This document shows positions 10,223 to 20,300 of a stretch of 21,716 nt of DNA, piece after piece. A program made the translations under genes and the position numbers. Source of the stretch: Parastagonospora avenae f. sp. tritici 18332-5 (lineage: Eukaryota > Ascomycota > Dothideomycetes > Pleosporales > Phaeosphaeriaceae); the NCBI GenBank assembly GCA_022559985.1, contig JAFJTR010000175.1:1-21716 (forward strand), given 5' to 3'. How positions within the stretch are numbered: position 1 is the first letter of the stretch; each line of letters begins with the position of its first letter. Below the pieces are notes generated by a model. That model saw only the letters and a program-made list of their open reading frames with translations, made no database searches and had not been told where the DNA came from.

Positions 10223-12052
10223 TTAATCCAGAAATCCAACCAGCGTTTCCAGCATCTCTCGTTCCGCGCGTTCGACTTCCATGTTGCCATCGAGCTGTGC
10301 CTGAAGCGTCTTCTTCAAGTCTCCTAGACCCTCGTCTCGATCACCCAGCGCTTGAATAATGGCAGCCTTCGCTCCGTCGTCTTCCGCGACCAGCCATGCC
10401 AGGATTGCATCGATGCGCTCGAGACAGTATAAACCCTCGCTCAACCGAGTCGCAACGTTCTCCAGTTCAAGCTCATCTTGCTCTTCCTTGGACAGTCCTC
10501 GTTTCCGGTCTGCTAGCTTCGCGTCAAAGGCTGCTACACGGTTAGCGTAATCTCGTCTGAGCGTGACAAGTTTGGTGATCTTCTCGTAGTTCTTCTCGAG
10601 GAATTTCCCAAGTAGCCGGAAACGTGCGTCGGAGTTGCCTGGTAATGAGCGGAGGAGAGAAGCAAATATGCCGAGGATGTGTTCGGTCTGCTCGGGGTCG
10701 TGCTTTTTCGTCTTCATGAATGTGCTAAAGAGGGGCTTCAGGCCTCTTGATTCGACGAGCTTCTCGCAGACGGCCATGGCGCTATTTGGCGACGGCTCGT
10801 CTCGAACCTTCGCTTTTGAGCTTGAACCGTTCGTTTGCGGTTCTTCTGCTGGCCCGTCCTCTGCATAGCCACATGCGTGGTCCAGCACCTTCAATGACCG
10901 GCTCTTGCTCGTTTTCCCGTCTCTCACTAAGAGTAGACACAACTCCACACCCTCGGCTTCCAAGAACTTTGCCTTGCCTACTGGCTCTTCGGCAATTGAG
11001 GAGAGACAATTGAAAATGTTCTCCATGTATTCTTCCTCATCGCTGTCCTTCTCCGGGTCGTCTCTCCGGTATGGAGCAAGACTAGTCAGGAAGATTTCGA
11101 CACCGTTGGCTTCGGCTATGTGTATCCGATTCGGTCGGGATGATTGTGCAAGAATGGAGAGTATCTCGGACGCGTACTGCTTGTTCTGCGTGGTTGGCTT
11201 CTCCGGCTTCTGTACCCGTTCCAACAACCACTTCACTAGCGCGACTTCCTTGCCAATGAGGTCGGTATTCGCGGGCTGTGAAAGGAGGTTTTCGATGACA
11301 CTGAGGGAGTGGTATACGCCGGATGCGTCAGCGGAGTCGGTCTCGTCGAAGCGGGAGAAGTTGGACACCAGCAGGCTCAGTAGATCGGCCTCGAGTAATG
11401 CCGCCACCAGCGCATCCCACTGTTCTTGCTCTCCCGCCACATCTTCATCCGTGAGCTCTGATACCATCTCAATCGCAGCGATGGCGATGTCTGTATTCTC
11501 GTGCGCCAGAAGTTCCACCAACTTTCCCGCAGCCGTGTTCTTCGCAAACTCTTCATATAGCTCCGCGTGCTCCGATAGCGTACTCAAGCTCTTTATGCTC
11601 TCGTCTAGATCGCCCTCCGAATCCATGAACTTCGTGGGGTCGTCTTCGTACTTGGCGCGCAGCGATGCGTTCTTGTTCACCCTCTTCTCGAAGTTCAAAC
11701 ACAGCTTGCGCAGCCAAGCGCCGTCGTATTTCTCGTCCTTTATGGCATCTTCTCCGTCTTGTGCGTCTAGGTAGTCCATGGCATCTTTCGCATCCTCATC
11801 GAGTCCTCCGCCAAAGAAGTGGCCTTCATCATCGTCGCCGGGTCCATCCTCTTCGAAGTCTGGTGGAAGTGAAGGGCCGGCTTCATCGTCGTCGTCACCC
11901 TCGTCTGCCACTGTCGCTACGTGCTTGACGTCGCTTTCGGGACTCAATTTAACGGACTTGTAGGCCTGGGTTGGGTCGGCTTCGCGGGGATTCTCGAATT
12001 TGCGCTTCGTCGCGCCATTCGCGCTTTTGAACAGATCATCGATGCTTGTCAT
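10223..12052 (-). CDS. CTNNBL1-like nuclear armadillo protein (DUF1716)
   Basis: A single-exon gene for a 609-residue homologue of beta-catenin-like protein 1 (CTNNBL1; the human protein has 563 residues). In animals CTNNBL1 is an armadillo-repeat protein associated with the Prp19/CDC5L spliceosome complex that binds nuclear localisation signals of partners. A nuclear splicing-related role here is inferred from family. The N-terminus starts MTSIDDLFKSANGATKRKFE, with a basic KRKFE patch suited to nuclear import. It is followed by a highly acidic tract (DEGDDDDEAGPSLPPDFEED, near residue 50) and then the family block DAMDYLDAQDGEDAIKDEKY. The rest is a long helical armadillo-like array (for example SIENLL, EILSILAQSS, NCLSSIAEE, GIFASLLRSLPG), ending in a charged helix. 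I chose ATG 12052 (MTSIDDLF); a frame-matched upstream ATG at 12121 would add 23 unconserved-looking residues. It is divergent from the HET gene starting at 12237, about 185 bases away. Confidence 0.92.
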   Translation of the reverse strand: MTSIDDLFKSANGATKRKFENPREADPTQAYKSVKLSPESDVKHVATVADEGDDDDEAGPSLPPDFEEDGPGDDDEGHFFGGGLDEDAKDAMDYLDAQDGEDAIKDEKYDGAWLRKLCLNFEKRVNKNASLRAKYEDDPTKFMDSEGDLDESIKSLSTLSEHAELYEEFAKNTAAGKLVELLAHENTDIAIAAIEMVSELTDEDVAGEQEQWDALVAALLEADLLSLLVSNFSRFDETDSADASGVYHSLSVIENLLSQPANTDLIGKEVALVKWLLERVQKPEKPTTQNKQYASEILSILAQSSRPNRIHIAEANGVEIFLTSLAPYRRDDPEKDSDEEEYMENIFNCLSSIAEEPVGKAKFLEAEGVELCLLLVRDGKTSKSRSLKVLDHACGYAEDGPAEEPQTNGSSSKAKVRDEPSPNSAMAVCEKLVESRGLKPLFSTFMKTKKHDPEQTEHILGIFASLLRSLPGNSDARFRLLGKFLEKNYEKITKLVTLRRDYANRVAAFDAKLADRKRGLSKEEQDELELENVATRLSEGLYCLERIDAILAWLVAEDDGAKAAIIQALGDRDEGLGDLKKTLQAQLDGNMEVERAEREMLETLVGFLD

Positions 12053-12236
12053 TGTGAGGGCCGAGTGGCGATCGCGATAGTAGAGAACAAATGGCGCGAC
12101 GATAGGTGACAGAACTCCCAAGGCGCGCTCCTGCCAAAACTTCAGTGGAAGTGGAAGCTGCGACCAAAGCTCCCGCTAGCGTTGTCGCGTCGGGAGTCGG
12201 AGCACAATCCACTCAGCCACACTTCTCCACAACTTC
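12053..12236. promoter_or_regulatory. Short divergent intergenic region, shared promoter area
   Basis: This gap separates the start codon of the CTNNBL1-like gene (minus) from the first possible start of the HET gene (plus). Both genes must therefore draw their core promoters from about 185 bases, or about 300 if the HET gene starts at 12351. I see no distinct TATA box or known binding site, so only the layout supports this entry. Confidence 0.4.
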
Positions 12237-15110
12237 ATGCACCTGCACCACCACCGCTTAGCCGAGACTGACGGCTTAGTTGCGTCTCTTCGAAAACATG
12301 GCGTCTTCACTAATTTCTCCCTTTCTGGGAGTCAGAGGCTTTTGTATCTCATGGAACCGAATACGCCCCCGCCCGCCCACTCGCTGATTGTCACGCTTCG
12401 GTACAAGCCGCCATGCTCAAAATGCAGCGGCATGTTGTCACGTTGGTGCGCTCCTGCAACCACTCTTGTACCCACCTACCTTTACGAAAGCGGACCGGAT
12501 GACCGATTGTTGCTCGATGATGCAACACCGCCGCCCGGAGATGCCCCCAGCTGGACTTGGAACATGTCTACATTGCGAGCGTCCTCCACGGCGTGCCGCT
12601 GCTGTCGTTTCTTAGTCGATGCTGCAAATGCGATACCTGGCGTACATTGCAGCGATGATGATCAAGTTCGAATAAAGCCTGAGCTTATTGGTTCCAAGCA
12701 CAGCACCCCCTATGAGCGCGCCTACCAAAAGTGGTCGAACAGCAAATACTACTACAGCAAAGAGGAAGAGTTGATCTCCCAGTATATGCGATATTATAGG
12801 CCGACCCTGTCGCTATACCAGCCGCTGGACAAAATCAAGAAAGGCGTCGGCGTCGAAGGAATGTCCAATGCGCATGCCTATACTCTGAGAGCATTTAACT
12901 TCATTCTCCCAGCTGCACGTCAAGGCCCAAGAGCCATAGAAGTGACCGAGGACACTGAGCCTTTCGTTGGTCGAGCGGTAGGAGCTACGGTTGATCTGAA
13001 CTTGGTTCGAGAATGGCTCAACGCGTGCACTTCCACGCATGAGAAGCAACCGGGTGGCGAGACAAATAGCACTTCCACTTCTCAGGAGGACTCCAAAAAC
13101 AATTCTCTCGACAAACATGAGGAACGCGTCACAGATCCTGACGGCTGTCGTCCAAAAACTATGTCCATATTGCCCAACTTCCGCCTTGTCGATGTAGACA
13201 AGAAATGCGTCGTCCGCATTCATCAGCCAACTGAGTATGCCGCTTTGAGCTATGTATGGGGTAGTGCCAAACGCTTGCTACTAACACACAGCAACCAGGA
13301 ACGTCTGTCTACACCAGGTGTTCTCTCCATGGACAACAAAGACGTCCCAAAGACTTTCCAGGATGCTTTTGTTGTTGCCGAGAGTTTGTCAATTAGATAC
13401 TTATGGATTGACGCCCTGTGCATATGTCAAAACGATGCTGATGAGCTCAGAACACACATGGATGCTATGGAAATAGTGTATAGCTCCGCCAAATTGACAA
13501 TAGTCAGTGACACCGATAGTGCAGATACGGGCCTTTTCGGTGTTAGCCTACATAGGAAGCACCCACAAGCAACTTTTACATGGGCAGGCACAACTTACAT
13601 CAGTGCACGCCAGACTTTCGGTGAAGCACTCAAGAGCTCGCCGTGGGAAAGTCGCGCTTGGTACGTAGCGACGTGCTTACATATCGTTCCTGAAATAAGC
13701 TAATCTCAGAAATCTGAACATAGGTGCTTGCAAGAAAAGGTCTTCTCGAAGCGGCTTCTAGTTTTCACAGAGTCGCAAGTTTTCTACCATTGTGCAGCAG
13801 CGACCTGGTTCGAGGATACTGTCATGGAGCCAAAGGCAAATATATCAGGATCCATTCATATGAGAGAACGCAGGCATCCTCGCAAGAAAGGTCTCAACAG
13901 TGCGGGTGTACAACTCAATTACACCGCGTATGAATCGCATCGGGAGCATTTCGGCCGCAATTTCTGGTCACTCGTCAAGGCCTACAGCAAAAGACAGTTA
14001 TCTTTCGAAAGCGATGTTATACGTGCCTTTACCGGCATCTTGAAATCTATCGAGCCTGACTTTGGCTACAGCGTATGGGCCATTCCTTCAAAAGAATTCG
14101 TGCGAGGTCTGACCTGGGCACACTCCCTTCATAAAATGGACTTAAGACGACCAGGTTTCCCGAGCTGGAGCTGGACCGGATGGAGAAGCAACACGGGGAA
14201 CGAGCTACACTTCAAAAATTGCAAAAGGACGGATGCCGATCTTGTAGTATCTCGAGGCCGGTATCGTGTTGACCTAAAAGCGTCGTCGTTTGTTGGACCC
14301 TCTGTATGGACTCTGGATTGGTACCACTGCTCAAACGATTCGACACATTCATTCCAACCGATAGTCAAAAACGACAGAGAGAGCGAAGCGGTCCATGAGC
14401 AGGGGAAAGCCTTACTCGCAAAGGGCAGGGAGCCTGATGATGAATCGACCAACCAAGAAGCTGTTGCAAGTGCGAGGTCCGAGTGTATACTTGATGCTCA
14501 TTGTTGGCGCCTGTCCGGCCACCCGCGCGCGAAGGATGAATCCGATGAAGTCCAGGCTCAGACTACGAGTGGCTGGTCGCAGCACTTGCCTCTCAGTAGA
14601 CTCGTACCGGATGGCAAGCTCCACTCAAAAGCACCAGATCTTACATTACACCCCTTGCACCACAAGCCCGGCTTCATGCCTCCACTATCGCACGTTCTCC
14701 GATTCTACTCTAGTGTAGCCACAGTTTTCATCCCTGCCGACCCAGACCCGACTCTCAGTCGCACATGGGACAATTGTTCTGCTTCGTTCGACGAAACTAG
14801 ACCGCTACATAAAGTATGCATACCCCAAAGCGACGAACATATCGCGGTCATCGATCTTGATCCAGAATGGCAAGGACTGGGCCAATCGCACACCGCGGTC
14901 TACATATCGCGATGGTGTATGAGCTATGTAGGCGAGGAAGACAGAGCTACAACTAACTATAGTAATGGGAATGAGCGACTACACGTTCTTTTGCTTGAGG
15001 ACGTGGAGGGGTGGGGCGAGGTCAAACGCAGGGTGCAGGTGTTGGATCTTGTGGACTTGGCAGATTGGAGAAAGGCGAGACCGAGGTGGGAGTTGGTGAG
15101 CTTAGCTTGA
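12237..15110 (+). CDS. HET-domain protein with Cys-rich N-terminus, two exons
   Basis: A HET-domain (PF06985) protein of about 936 residues. Exons 12237-13660 and 13724-15110 are separated by a 63-base intron (GTACGT...CATAG). Joining them restores SPWESRAWCLQEK, the W-x-x-QE signature of the domain, which confirms the splice. HET landmarks are YAALSYVWG (334-342), YLWIDALCICQ (388-398), the SSAKLTIVSDTD stretch before the exon end, and RLLVFTESQVFYHC at the start of exon 2. The N-terminus has CxxC at 60-63, further Cys at 71, and CRCC at 120-123, a pattern often seen ahead of HET domains that may bind zinc. It also has a 250-residue spacer before the HET core. Family role: incompatibility or cell-death signalling; the partner is unknown. 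The true start may be ATG 12351 (MEPNTPPPAHSL, 38 residues shorter), since neither start has an especially strong context and the first 38 residues look unremarkable. Codon use looks normal and no stops or frameshifts occur. It is divergent from CTNNBL1. Confidence 0.9.
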
Positions 15111-15342
15111 ATGAGAGCTTTGCTGTCACAGTATATTGCGGGGCAATTGCGGTTCTAGCGTCAGACGCATGCATTTCCACGTCTTCGGACACTTCACGAA
15201 CTACCTGCGCCCCATCTTATCTGCGGGCGAGGCTGACGGCGCAGCGTAAGCGGGGTATTCGAATGCTCTCTGACAGCTGTACACCCATCCGCCCCACATA
15301 TCTTTGCTGGTAAATCTTGTTTTTTCAACAGCAACAGTCTCC

Positions 15343-16176
15343 ATGCCGTTTCCACTCGCAAGTTTGATTTCAGATATCCTAGCATCGACCTTTTCTCTCC
15401 TTCACGAGCAACGCAACCCCGATACTTTTCTTTCCTTCCGTTCAGTGTGTTGCGCGTGCAGAAGGTCTTCTGAGAACTTGCTCTTTCGCGACTTAAACGA
15501 TCCGAGGTGCGCGCGATGTTGAGCTCAACTTCTTTAAAAGAGGGCGAACGCCTGGCGAAACATTTGACGCTAAAGTACATCGCATTCGTATCGTTCGATT
15601 TGGAACAGAGTCGTGCAGTGTCGAGGAGATCACGTAAGCGCTTCATAAATCTTGGAACTAATCTGTAAGACATCATGTGAGTCACGCTCGCCTGTTCTAT
15701 TGTGGATTGTATCTCGCATGAGTAACATCCACGATAGATGGGAGTCGCCTCTGCATGCACCTTCGGCTTTGTGTGAGATGTCCTTCACGCGCCCCGAGGT
15801 TCGTTTGACCTACGTCAACAACGTTCGCTCTGGTCATGCGATGGACAAACTTCTTCTCTCTTCACCGAGCTTACACTCGTTGTCATTCACCGTCCTAGCT
15901 AACGACCTCTCGGCTTATGGTAGCTCCGAGATGCAAGTGCTCAAGGAATGTTTGCTGCACGCAAAGAAACTCAAAATACTTCACCTCCAAGTCGACAGGA
16001 ACAATCAACCGCTGAACGATGACTTTGGAGAAAGCGCCCTGAAACTACCTTTTGCGATTGGCCATCGGTTCCCGCCGCTCGAAGAATTGACCTTGGATCC
16101 TGTCCTGCAGAACCACTTCGTTACCAGACATGTCAACAATCCGTTCAGTCAGTTTGCAGCCCTTGGCTTGAATTGA
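15343..16176 (+). pseudogene. F-box/LRR-type gene with a frameshift
   Basis: A probable F-box gene. From ATG 15343 the frame gives LISDILASTFSLL and then FLSFRSVCCACRRSSENLLF, which has the spacing of an F-box (ends like VCxxWRxxxExLLFRDL). Near 15505-15520 the frame must shift, within a GCGCGCG run, for coding to continue as ARDVELNFFKRGR and on to GTESCSVEEIT. A putative intron then opens with GTAAGC at 15634, with the acceptor at about 15722 or 15737; either acceptor returns the frame to the third part (about 15738-16176). That part contains leucine-rich segments such as SSPSLHSLSFTV and LHAKKLKILHLQV and ends at TGA 16176. F-box proteins of this kind join SCF ubiquitin ligases to substrates. 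With a single frameshift in a dinucleotide run it could be a recent pseudogene, or a base-calling error in a live gene. No RIP-like stops occur. The intron is inferred from splice consensus and frame only. Confidence 0.55.
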
Positions 16177-16269
16177 ACTGCGAGAAGTAGGCTAAAATTT
16201 TTGAATAAACTGATTGAACTGTCTCCCAGCAAGGCTCAAACTAAACTAATTAAGAAACTCATTTAAACT

Positions 16270-16570
16270 ACTTGCTTTTTTATATACAAAAATAGGCTTC
16301 GCTATTATGCTGATCCTCTAAGTTGTACATGACATCAATTGCTTCGTCGCTGAGTAGAGACGCTTGCAGTCTCTCCTTTAACACTAAAACTAGCCTGCAA
16401 CTAAGCGCGTACTGACTACATTGCGACTAGCAAATGTAACAAGATCTTCCTCCTTTTTAGCTGCAAAAGATCGCCAAGCTCACTAAACATACGCTCACAG
16501 TCGCAACTAGAGGCAGGCATAGATAAGACGTCGAGCGCAAGGCGCGTAAGGGTGTGTTAGCTTGGAAAAG
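16270..16570 (-). mobile_element. hAT transposase C-terminal relic, mutated
   Basis: Read on the minus strand, this encodes LTRLALDVLSMPASSCDCER and MFSELGDLL, the C-terminal dimerisation region of hAT-family transposases. It then runs into TAG stops (just after LLVAM, and again a few codons later), and the last part loses frame. These stops fit Gln or Trp codons altered by C-to-T/G-to-A change, so RIP is likely. No terminal inverted repeats or 8-base duplication can be seen, so only this fragment remains. It lies directly downstream of the truncated PAN-like gene and may mark where that gene was broken. Confidence 0.7.
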
Positions 16571-16589
16571 GGCTGCAAGTAGATGAAAC

Positions 16590-17158
16590 GATAGTACTTA
16601 CGAGATATTAATGTATTGTGCGTTCTGAGCACAAGCATCAATACAGCCCTCAAACGATGAAGTAGAGATCGACTTGAGGTCGCCGCCGTAGTAGTCCTAG
16701 TCCTTTCCGCAAATAATCTTGAATGATTTGCCACCCGAAGGAGACGTGTGCGTGGCTCTGTCGCTATTGTTGTCGACGCAGCTCAGAGCAGTGTTTGTGA
16801 GAATGACTTTCCGCTTGGCTGACCAGACGCCGACGTTCGATGCAGCAGGTGTGACTCGGTTCTTCAAGTAACACATCCCACTTTGATAGTGGTAGGCGAC
16901 AGTGAAGCAACCGAGTTGGGTTCTGCGTCGCACGCCGCGAGGCAATCCTCAAAGCATGTTGCTCCTAGGCTTTTCAGATCGCCGCCCGCGTAGTCTTTGT
17001 CGCAAATGATGTTAAATGCCCCGTGAGAGAATATGGACCCTGGCGCTTTCCCAGAGCAAGTTGGGTCGCTGTTGGGTCGAGACACATGCTGTGGTAGTGA
17101 TGCGCTGAGGGGCTGCTGTCGAGATCGACCAGACCAGAAGTGCATAGAACAGCATCAT
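16590..17158 (-). pseudogene. Secreted PAN/Apple-like protein gene, broken
   Basis: A minus-strand relic of a small secreted cysteine-rich protein with PAN/Apple-like repeats, a fold used for protein or carbohydrate binding. ATG 17158 begins a signal-peptide-like MMLFYALLVWSISTAAPQ. After a frame change the first repeat reads FNIICDKDYAGGDLKSLGA, then CFEDCLAACDAE. After a second frame change come CFTVAYHYQSGMCYLKN and VGVWSAKRK. A second repeat reads GGKSFKIICGKD, then an in-frame TAG, then YYGGDLKSISTSSFEGCIDA. It then dies where the hAT relic begins. At least two frame changes plus one stop show it is not functional. The domain assignment rests on the Cys spacing and on the GGDL motif shared by the two repeats. 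Confidence 0.6.
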
Positions 17159-17436
17159 ATCACGCCGCGATGAGATGAACACGATTGGCAAAAAACGCAC
17201 AAGAAGAGCCGGGAAGTCATGTACCTTTGTACCTCGCTGCGCATATCTGGATACCATACTAAAGCCTCGACACTTCTCCAAGCCATGGCGTCGAAATTGC
17301 AGCTGAACGTGCCCGGACGTCGTGCGCCACGATATCTTTTCTGCCTGTCTAGATCGTCTTCTTGAGGTGTGGTGAGCCTAAAGAGTACTGTGCGTTGCTC
17401 CAAACTTGTGATTAGTTCATTAAAAAGGGGTGTTAG

Positions 17437-17668
17437 TGTCGGATCATAGATATCGTCAATATCTCAGCTACGCGATCAGATGCACTGATCGCGGCGCCTG
17501 AGCAGTGAGTTGACCGCAACGTCCGAGCAGCGCTCAGACCAGAACTCCTGAGCCCTCTCTTCTGTAGTTCTCTTCCTTTGTATATATATCAATCAAGGAT
17601 AACTAAACAGAATGCATGCCTAGTTATCCTTATTTCCCTTTTCGCACTCAGTGCAAAGCCAACCAACA
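17437..17668 (+). mobile_element. Solo LTR B (Copia-like), TSD GTTAG
   Basis: A 232-base solo LTR, TGTCGGATCAT to CCAACA, with the 5-base duplication GTTAG at 17432-17436 and 17669-17673. It is close in sequence to LTR C (20301-20501, opposite strand) and shares only its ends with LTR A. Compared with LTR C it has 25 extra bases bordered by two copies of GAGCAG, consistent with a deletion in C or a gain here. It contains a hairpin at 17471-17493 and an inverted repeat at 17597-17629 (GGATAACTA, 15-base loop). No internal retrotransposon sequence adjoins it. Confidence 0.9.
17471..17493. repeat. Hairpin conserved in LTR B and LTR C
   Basis: Perfect 9-base arms CGCGATCAG (17471-17479) and CTGATCGCG (17485-17493) enclose a 5-base loop. 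The same structure appears in LTR C at 20445-20467. The arms are identical and only the loop differs by one base, which suggests the stem is maintained, though the two copies may simply be young. Confidence 0.7.
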
Positions 17669-17899
17669 GTTAGACCCAAAGCTAGATGCGAGGCTGAATA
17701 GCTAGAGCTAGGTTGGCTGAGTGCGTCGGGGATTCCGCGAGATAGTGAGCCCCTGGATTAATGTTCCCCGGAGCTACCTCATCAGTAGCTCCATTAAGAT
17801 CTCGCTCCAACAACATCGTATGCGCCAACGAACGTGGTCTGCCACGCTAATATATTGTTGCCAACTTGAACATGCGAACTATGGGAGCACAATGGCCGT

Positions 17900-19377
17900 C
17901 TACAATGACCCGACACCCAGCTTGAACCCGCCAGGAACTCCAATTTGGAAAATGCCTTCGGGGTCAAACTTCCGACTAGTCTCCCGGAGCGTAGCCAAAC
18001 TCTTCTCTCCGTAGCCTTCGAACACATTGTCCTTGTAGTACGCGTAATTCGTGAAGATGTAGTGATGGAGAAGACCTCTTTCGCCAGCCAAAGCCCTGCT
18101 CATCGCCAACAGCTTTTCGACACCTGCATGAATACGTTTGTCATCTGCGGACGAATTCCAGGTTGGATTCAGCATCATGATCAGCAATGGCCCGTCCTCA
18201 GGATCAATGTCTTTTGCATTTTCTCCCGCCGCACGTGAGTTGACGAACATGGCTTTGGTCATCGGAAAGAAACCGAGTGAGAAGAGGAAGCCTTGTGCGT
18301 CCTTCAAAGTCTCCAGCTCTTCTACCCATTTGTCATGGATGTCGTTCATGAGAGACACATCGGGCCTTACGGTGATTGTCGCGTAGAAAGACCTCACGCT
18401 GTCTTGAGTGAACTTGGAGAGCTCGTCGCAAAACTCCATGTGTGTGCCGGTCCTTAAGGTACCGTGCTGTTCGATGCGCCCGGGTAGTGATGTGAACGGT
18501 TCCAGCGACGGAGGATTCTCCACGCCCTTGGTGTGATACAAGCAGCAGGTAGCGACACGGTGCCCGTAGCCATAGCCGGCGCTCGACATGATATGCGTAT
18601 CTTCGTCGCTTTCGTTCTTGACAAAGTCGACGGTCGCTTCTGCGAGCTGGCTGAACGTCTCAGGCATGTAGTAGGCGACGCCGCCCCACAACTTGCTCGC
18701 CTCGAAGGTGCGCATGTTCATCGAAGTAACGATCCCGAAGTTGTTCAAGCCGCCACGAAGCGCAATCCAGAGGTCGTGGTTCTCCTCGTTGTTCGCGCGC
18801 ACGACGTCGCCGGATGCGAGCACGACTTCGAAATCCAGTACAGAATCGCACGCGAATCCTTTGCGCGTGGAGTAAAACGATAACCCACCTGCATATTTGT
18901 CAACAGTGTTCAGCAACATGGATGCTACAGGCTACCTCCAAGGATCAATCCGCCCACGCCGACTCTTCCAACTCTCCCGCCTGCCGTAGTCAGACCGTGC
19001 TTGTCGAGCTCAGTGTAGACTGATGCCCAGTTCTCGCCAACGCCGATAGCGACAGTCGACTTGTCATCGCTCAGCGCAATGCCTTTGAGGCCCCGCAGGT
19101 CCACGGTCACGCCACCTGCGATGTTTGCGCTGCCAGCAAACGGCGTGTGTCCAGTGCCGCGAATTGCGATTGCGATGCGACGCTGCTCAAGGTGAGGTTT
19201 GAGTGCCTTGAGGACGCGACTAACATCCTCGACGCTTGTAGGCTGCGCGATAAAGGCGGGTTTCAGTTCGCTTTCGAACACGGTGAAGTAGGTACTATTA
19301 GACGTTCCGTACCGCTCGTCACTTGGGAGGAGTAACTTGCCCGGCAGCGCATTGTTGAGTAGCGCTTCGACTTCCAT
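17900..19377 (-). CDS. FAD-linked oxidase, berberine-bridge/6-hydroxynicotine type
   Basis: A FAD-dependent oxidoreductase of the PCMH/berberine-bridge superfamily (FAD_binding_4, C-terminal BBE-like region) with a likely role in oxidising a small molecule; the substrate is unknown. Exons 18936-19377 and 17900-18888 (minus) are separated by a 47-base intron with GTAGCC donor and TGCAG acceptor. Splicing restores GGLILGGGLSFYS, a conserved FAD-binding loop, and gives 476 residues. The FAD-binding signature RGTGHTPF (73-80) contains His77, the usual covalent attachment residue. GGRVGRVGVGGL (133-144) lacks the Cys that gives double attachment in some relatives, so a single covalent bond is expected. 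The C-terminus has NYAYYKDNVFEGYGEK and FDPEGIF, typical of this family. No signal peptide is visible, so it is probably cytosolic. The frame is clean, without RIP signs, although solo LTRs of one family flank it in opposite orientations and a decayed region lies on each side. Confidence 0.92.
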
Positions 19378-20295
19378 TGTAGATATTGTTGAGGAAGGTG
19401 ACGTTTCCAGAGAGCATATTATGAGCGAGGGAAAGCAGCGATCTCTTGAGTATCCATGCGTACGGCACAGTTGGTCAGCTTTTTCGCCCCGTTTCGCCCT
19501 GTTTCGCTTTGATCACTCGTGTCCTATCGCTTGCAAAGGAAGATTTGTAGTGCTATCCATCGTATAATACTCTACTATGCGTAGCAATTATAAGAATTAT
19601 AGAGTACACTTCGCGAAAAGAAAGAAGAAGAATGATAGAAGATAAAGAGAAGAAGTAAAAAAAGATTAAAGAAAAGTGAAGGATTGTTAAAACCTTTCTG
19701 AGTAGCTAACAATGGGATAGCCGGTGTCAGAGGGCTTAAGTTGGTTTTCGCGGATGAGTGAAGGTGGCACTGGATACGGAGGTTAGGGCGTACTAAGACA
19801 GTAAGAGGGAGCTTCTGTAAAGAGTACAATTGTCAGAAAGCAGGTGTTGCGCGTCATCATCTTCATAACCAGGAAAAGTCAAGTAATACGAAGCTCGGGT
19901 GTAACACCAGAAACAAAACCAGAATATGTAGCAGAAACTACACGAGAACACGATCATCAGCAACCATCATTTCTATCCAATATCTCATCTTATCTAACAA
20001 CAATATATTAGGTAACTTAAAGTACTAAGTTAAAGTCAATCCGCTATAAGAGCGTATTGCAGAGATCTATGTACAGCTTCTTGCTTCTGTCAGATATGAG
20101 CGAGGCTGGGCTGTAACACAGGCTTGGCTAGAATAGCAATGCATGGAATAGACTGTGCAGCTGGTCGCACAGGGGCGGGGGATAAAACCACCTGTTAGCC
20201 GATGTCTACACTCCAGAATATTCTACATGTCATCACATGGTCACATGACACTGCTGATCAGGAATATTTTAGATACTCTACTCCATGTACATAAA
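19378..20295. other. Non-coding stretch upstream of the FAD oxidase
   Basis: No gene is visible in these 918 bases. The first part should contain the promoter of the FAD oxidase. An A/G-rich tract occupies about 19610-19680. Around 20215-20300 there are AT-rich, partly self-complementary words of the sort found in transposon ends, but I could not find matching ends or duplications, so I do not call an element. Confidence 0.4.
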
Positions 20296-20300
20296 CCCTC

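Noticed and set aside
10905..11774. A 289-codon open frame on the plus strand
   Set aside because: It lies wholly antisense to the conserved CTNNBL1-like gene and is Ser-rich, as expected from reading such a gene backwards.
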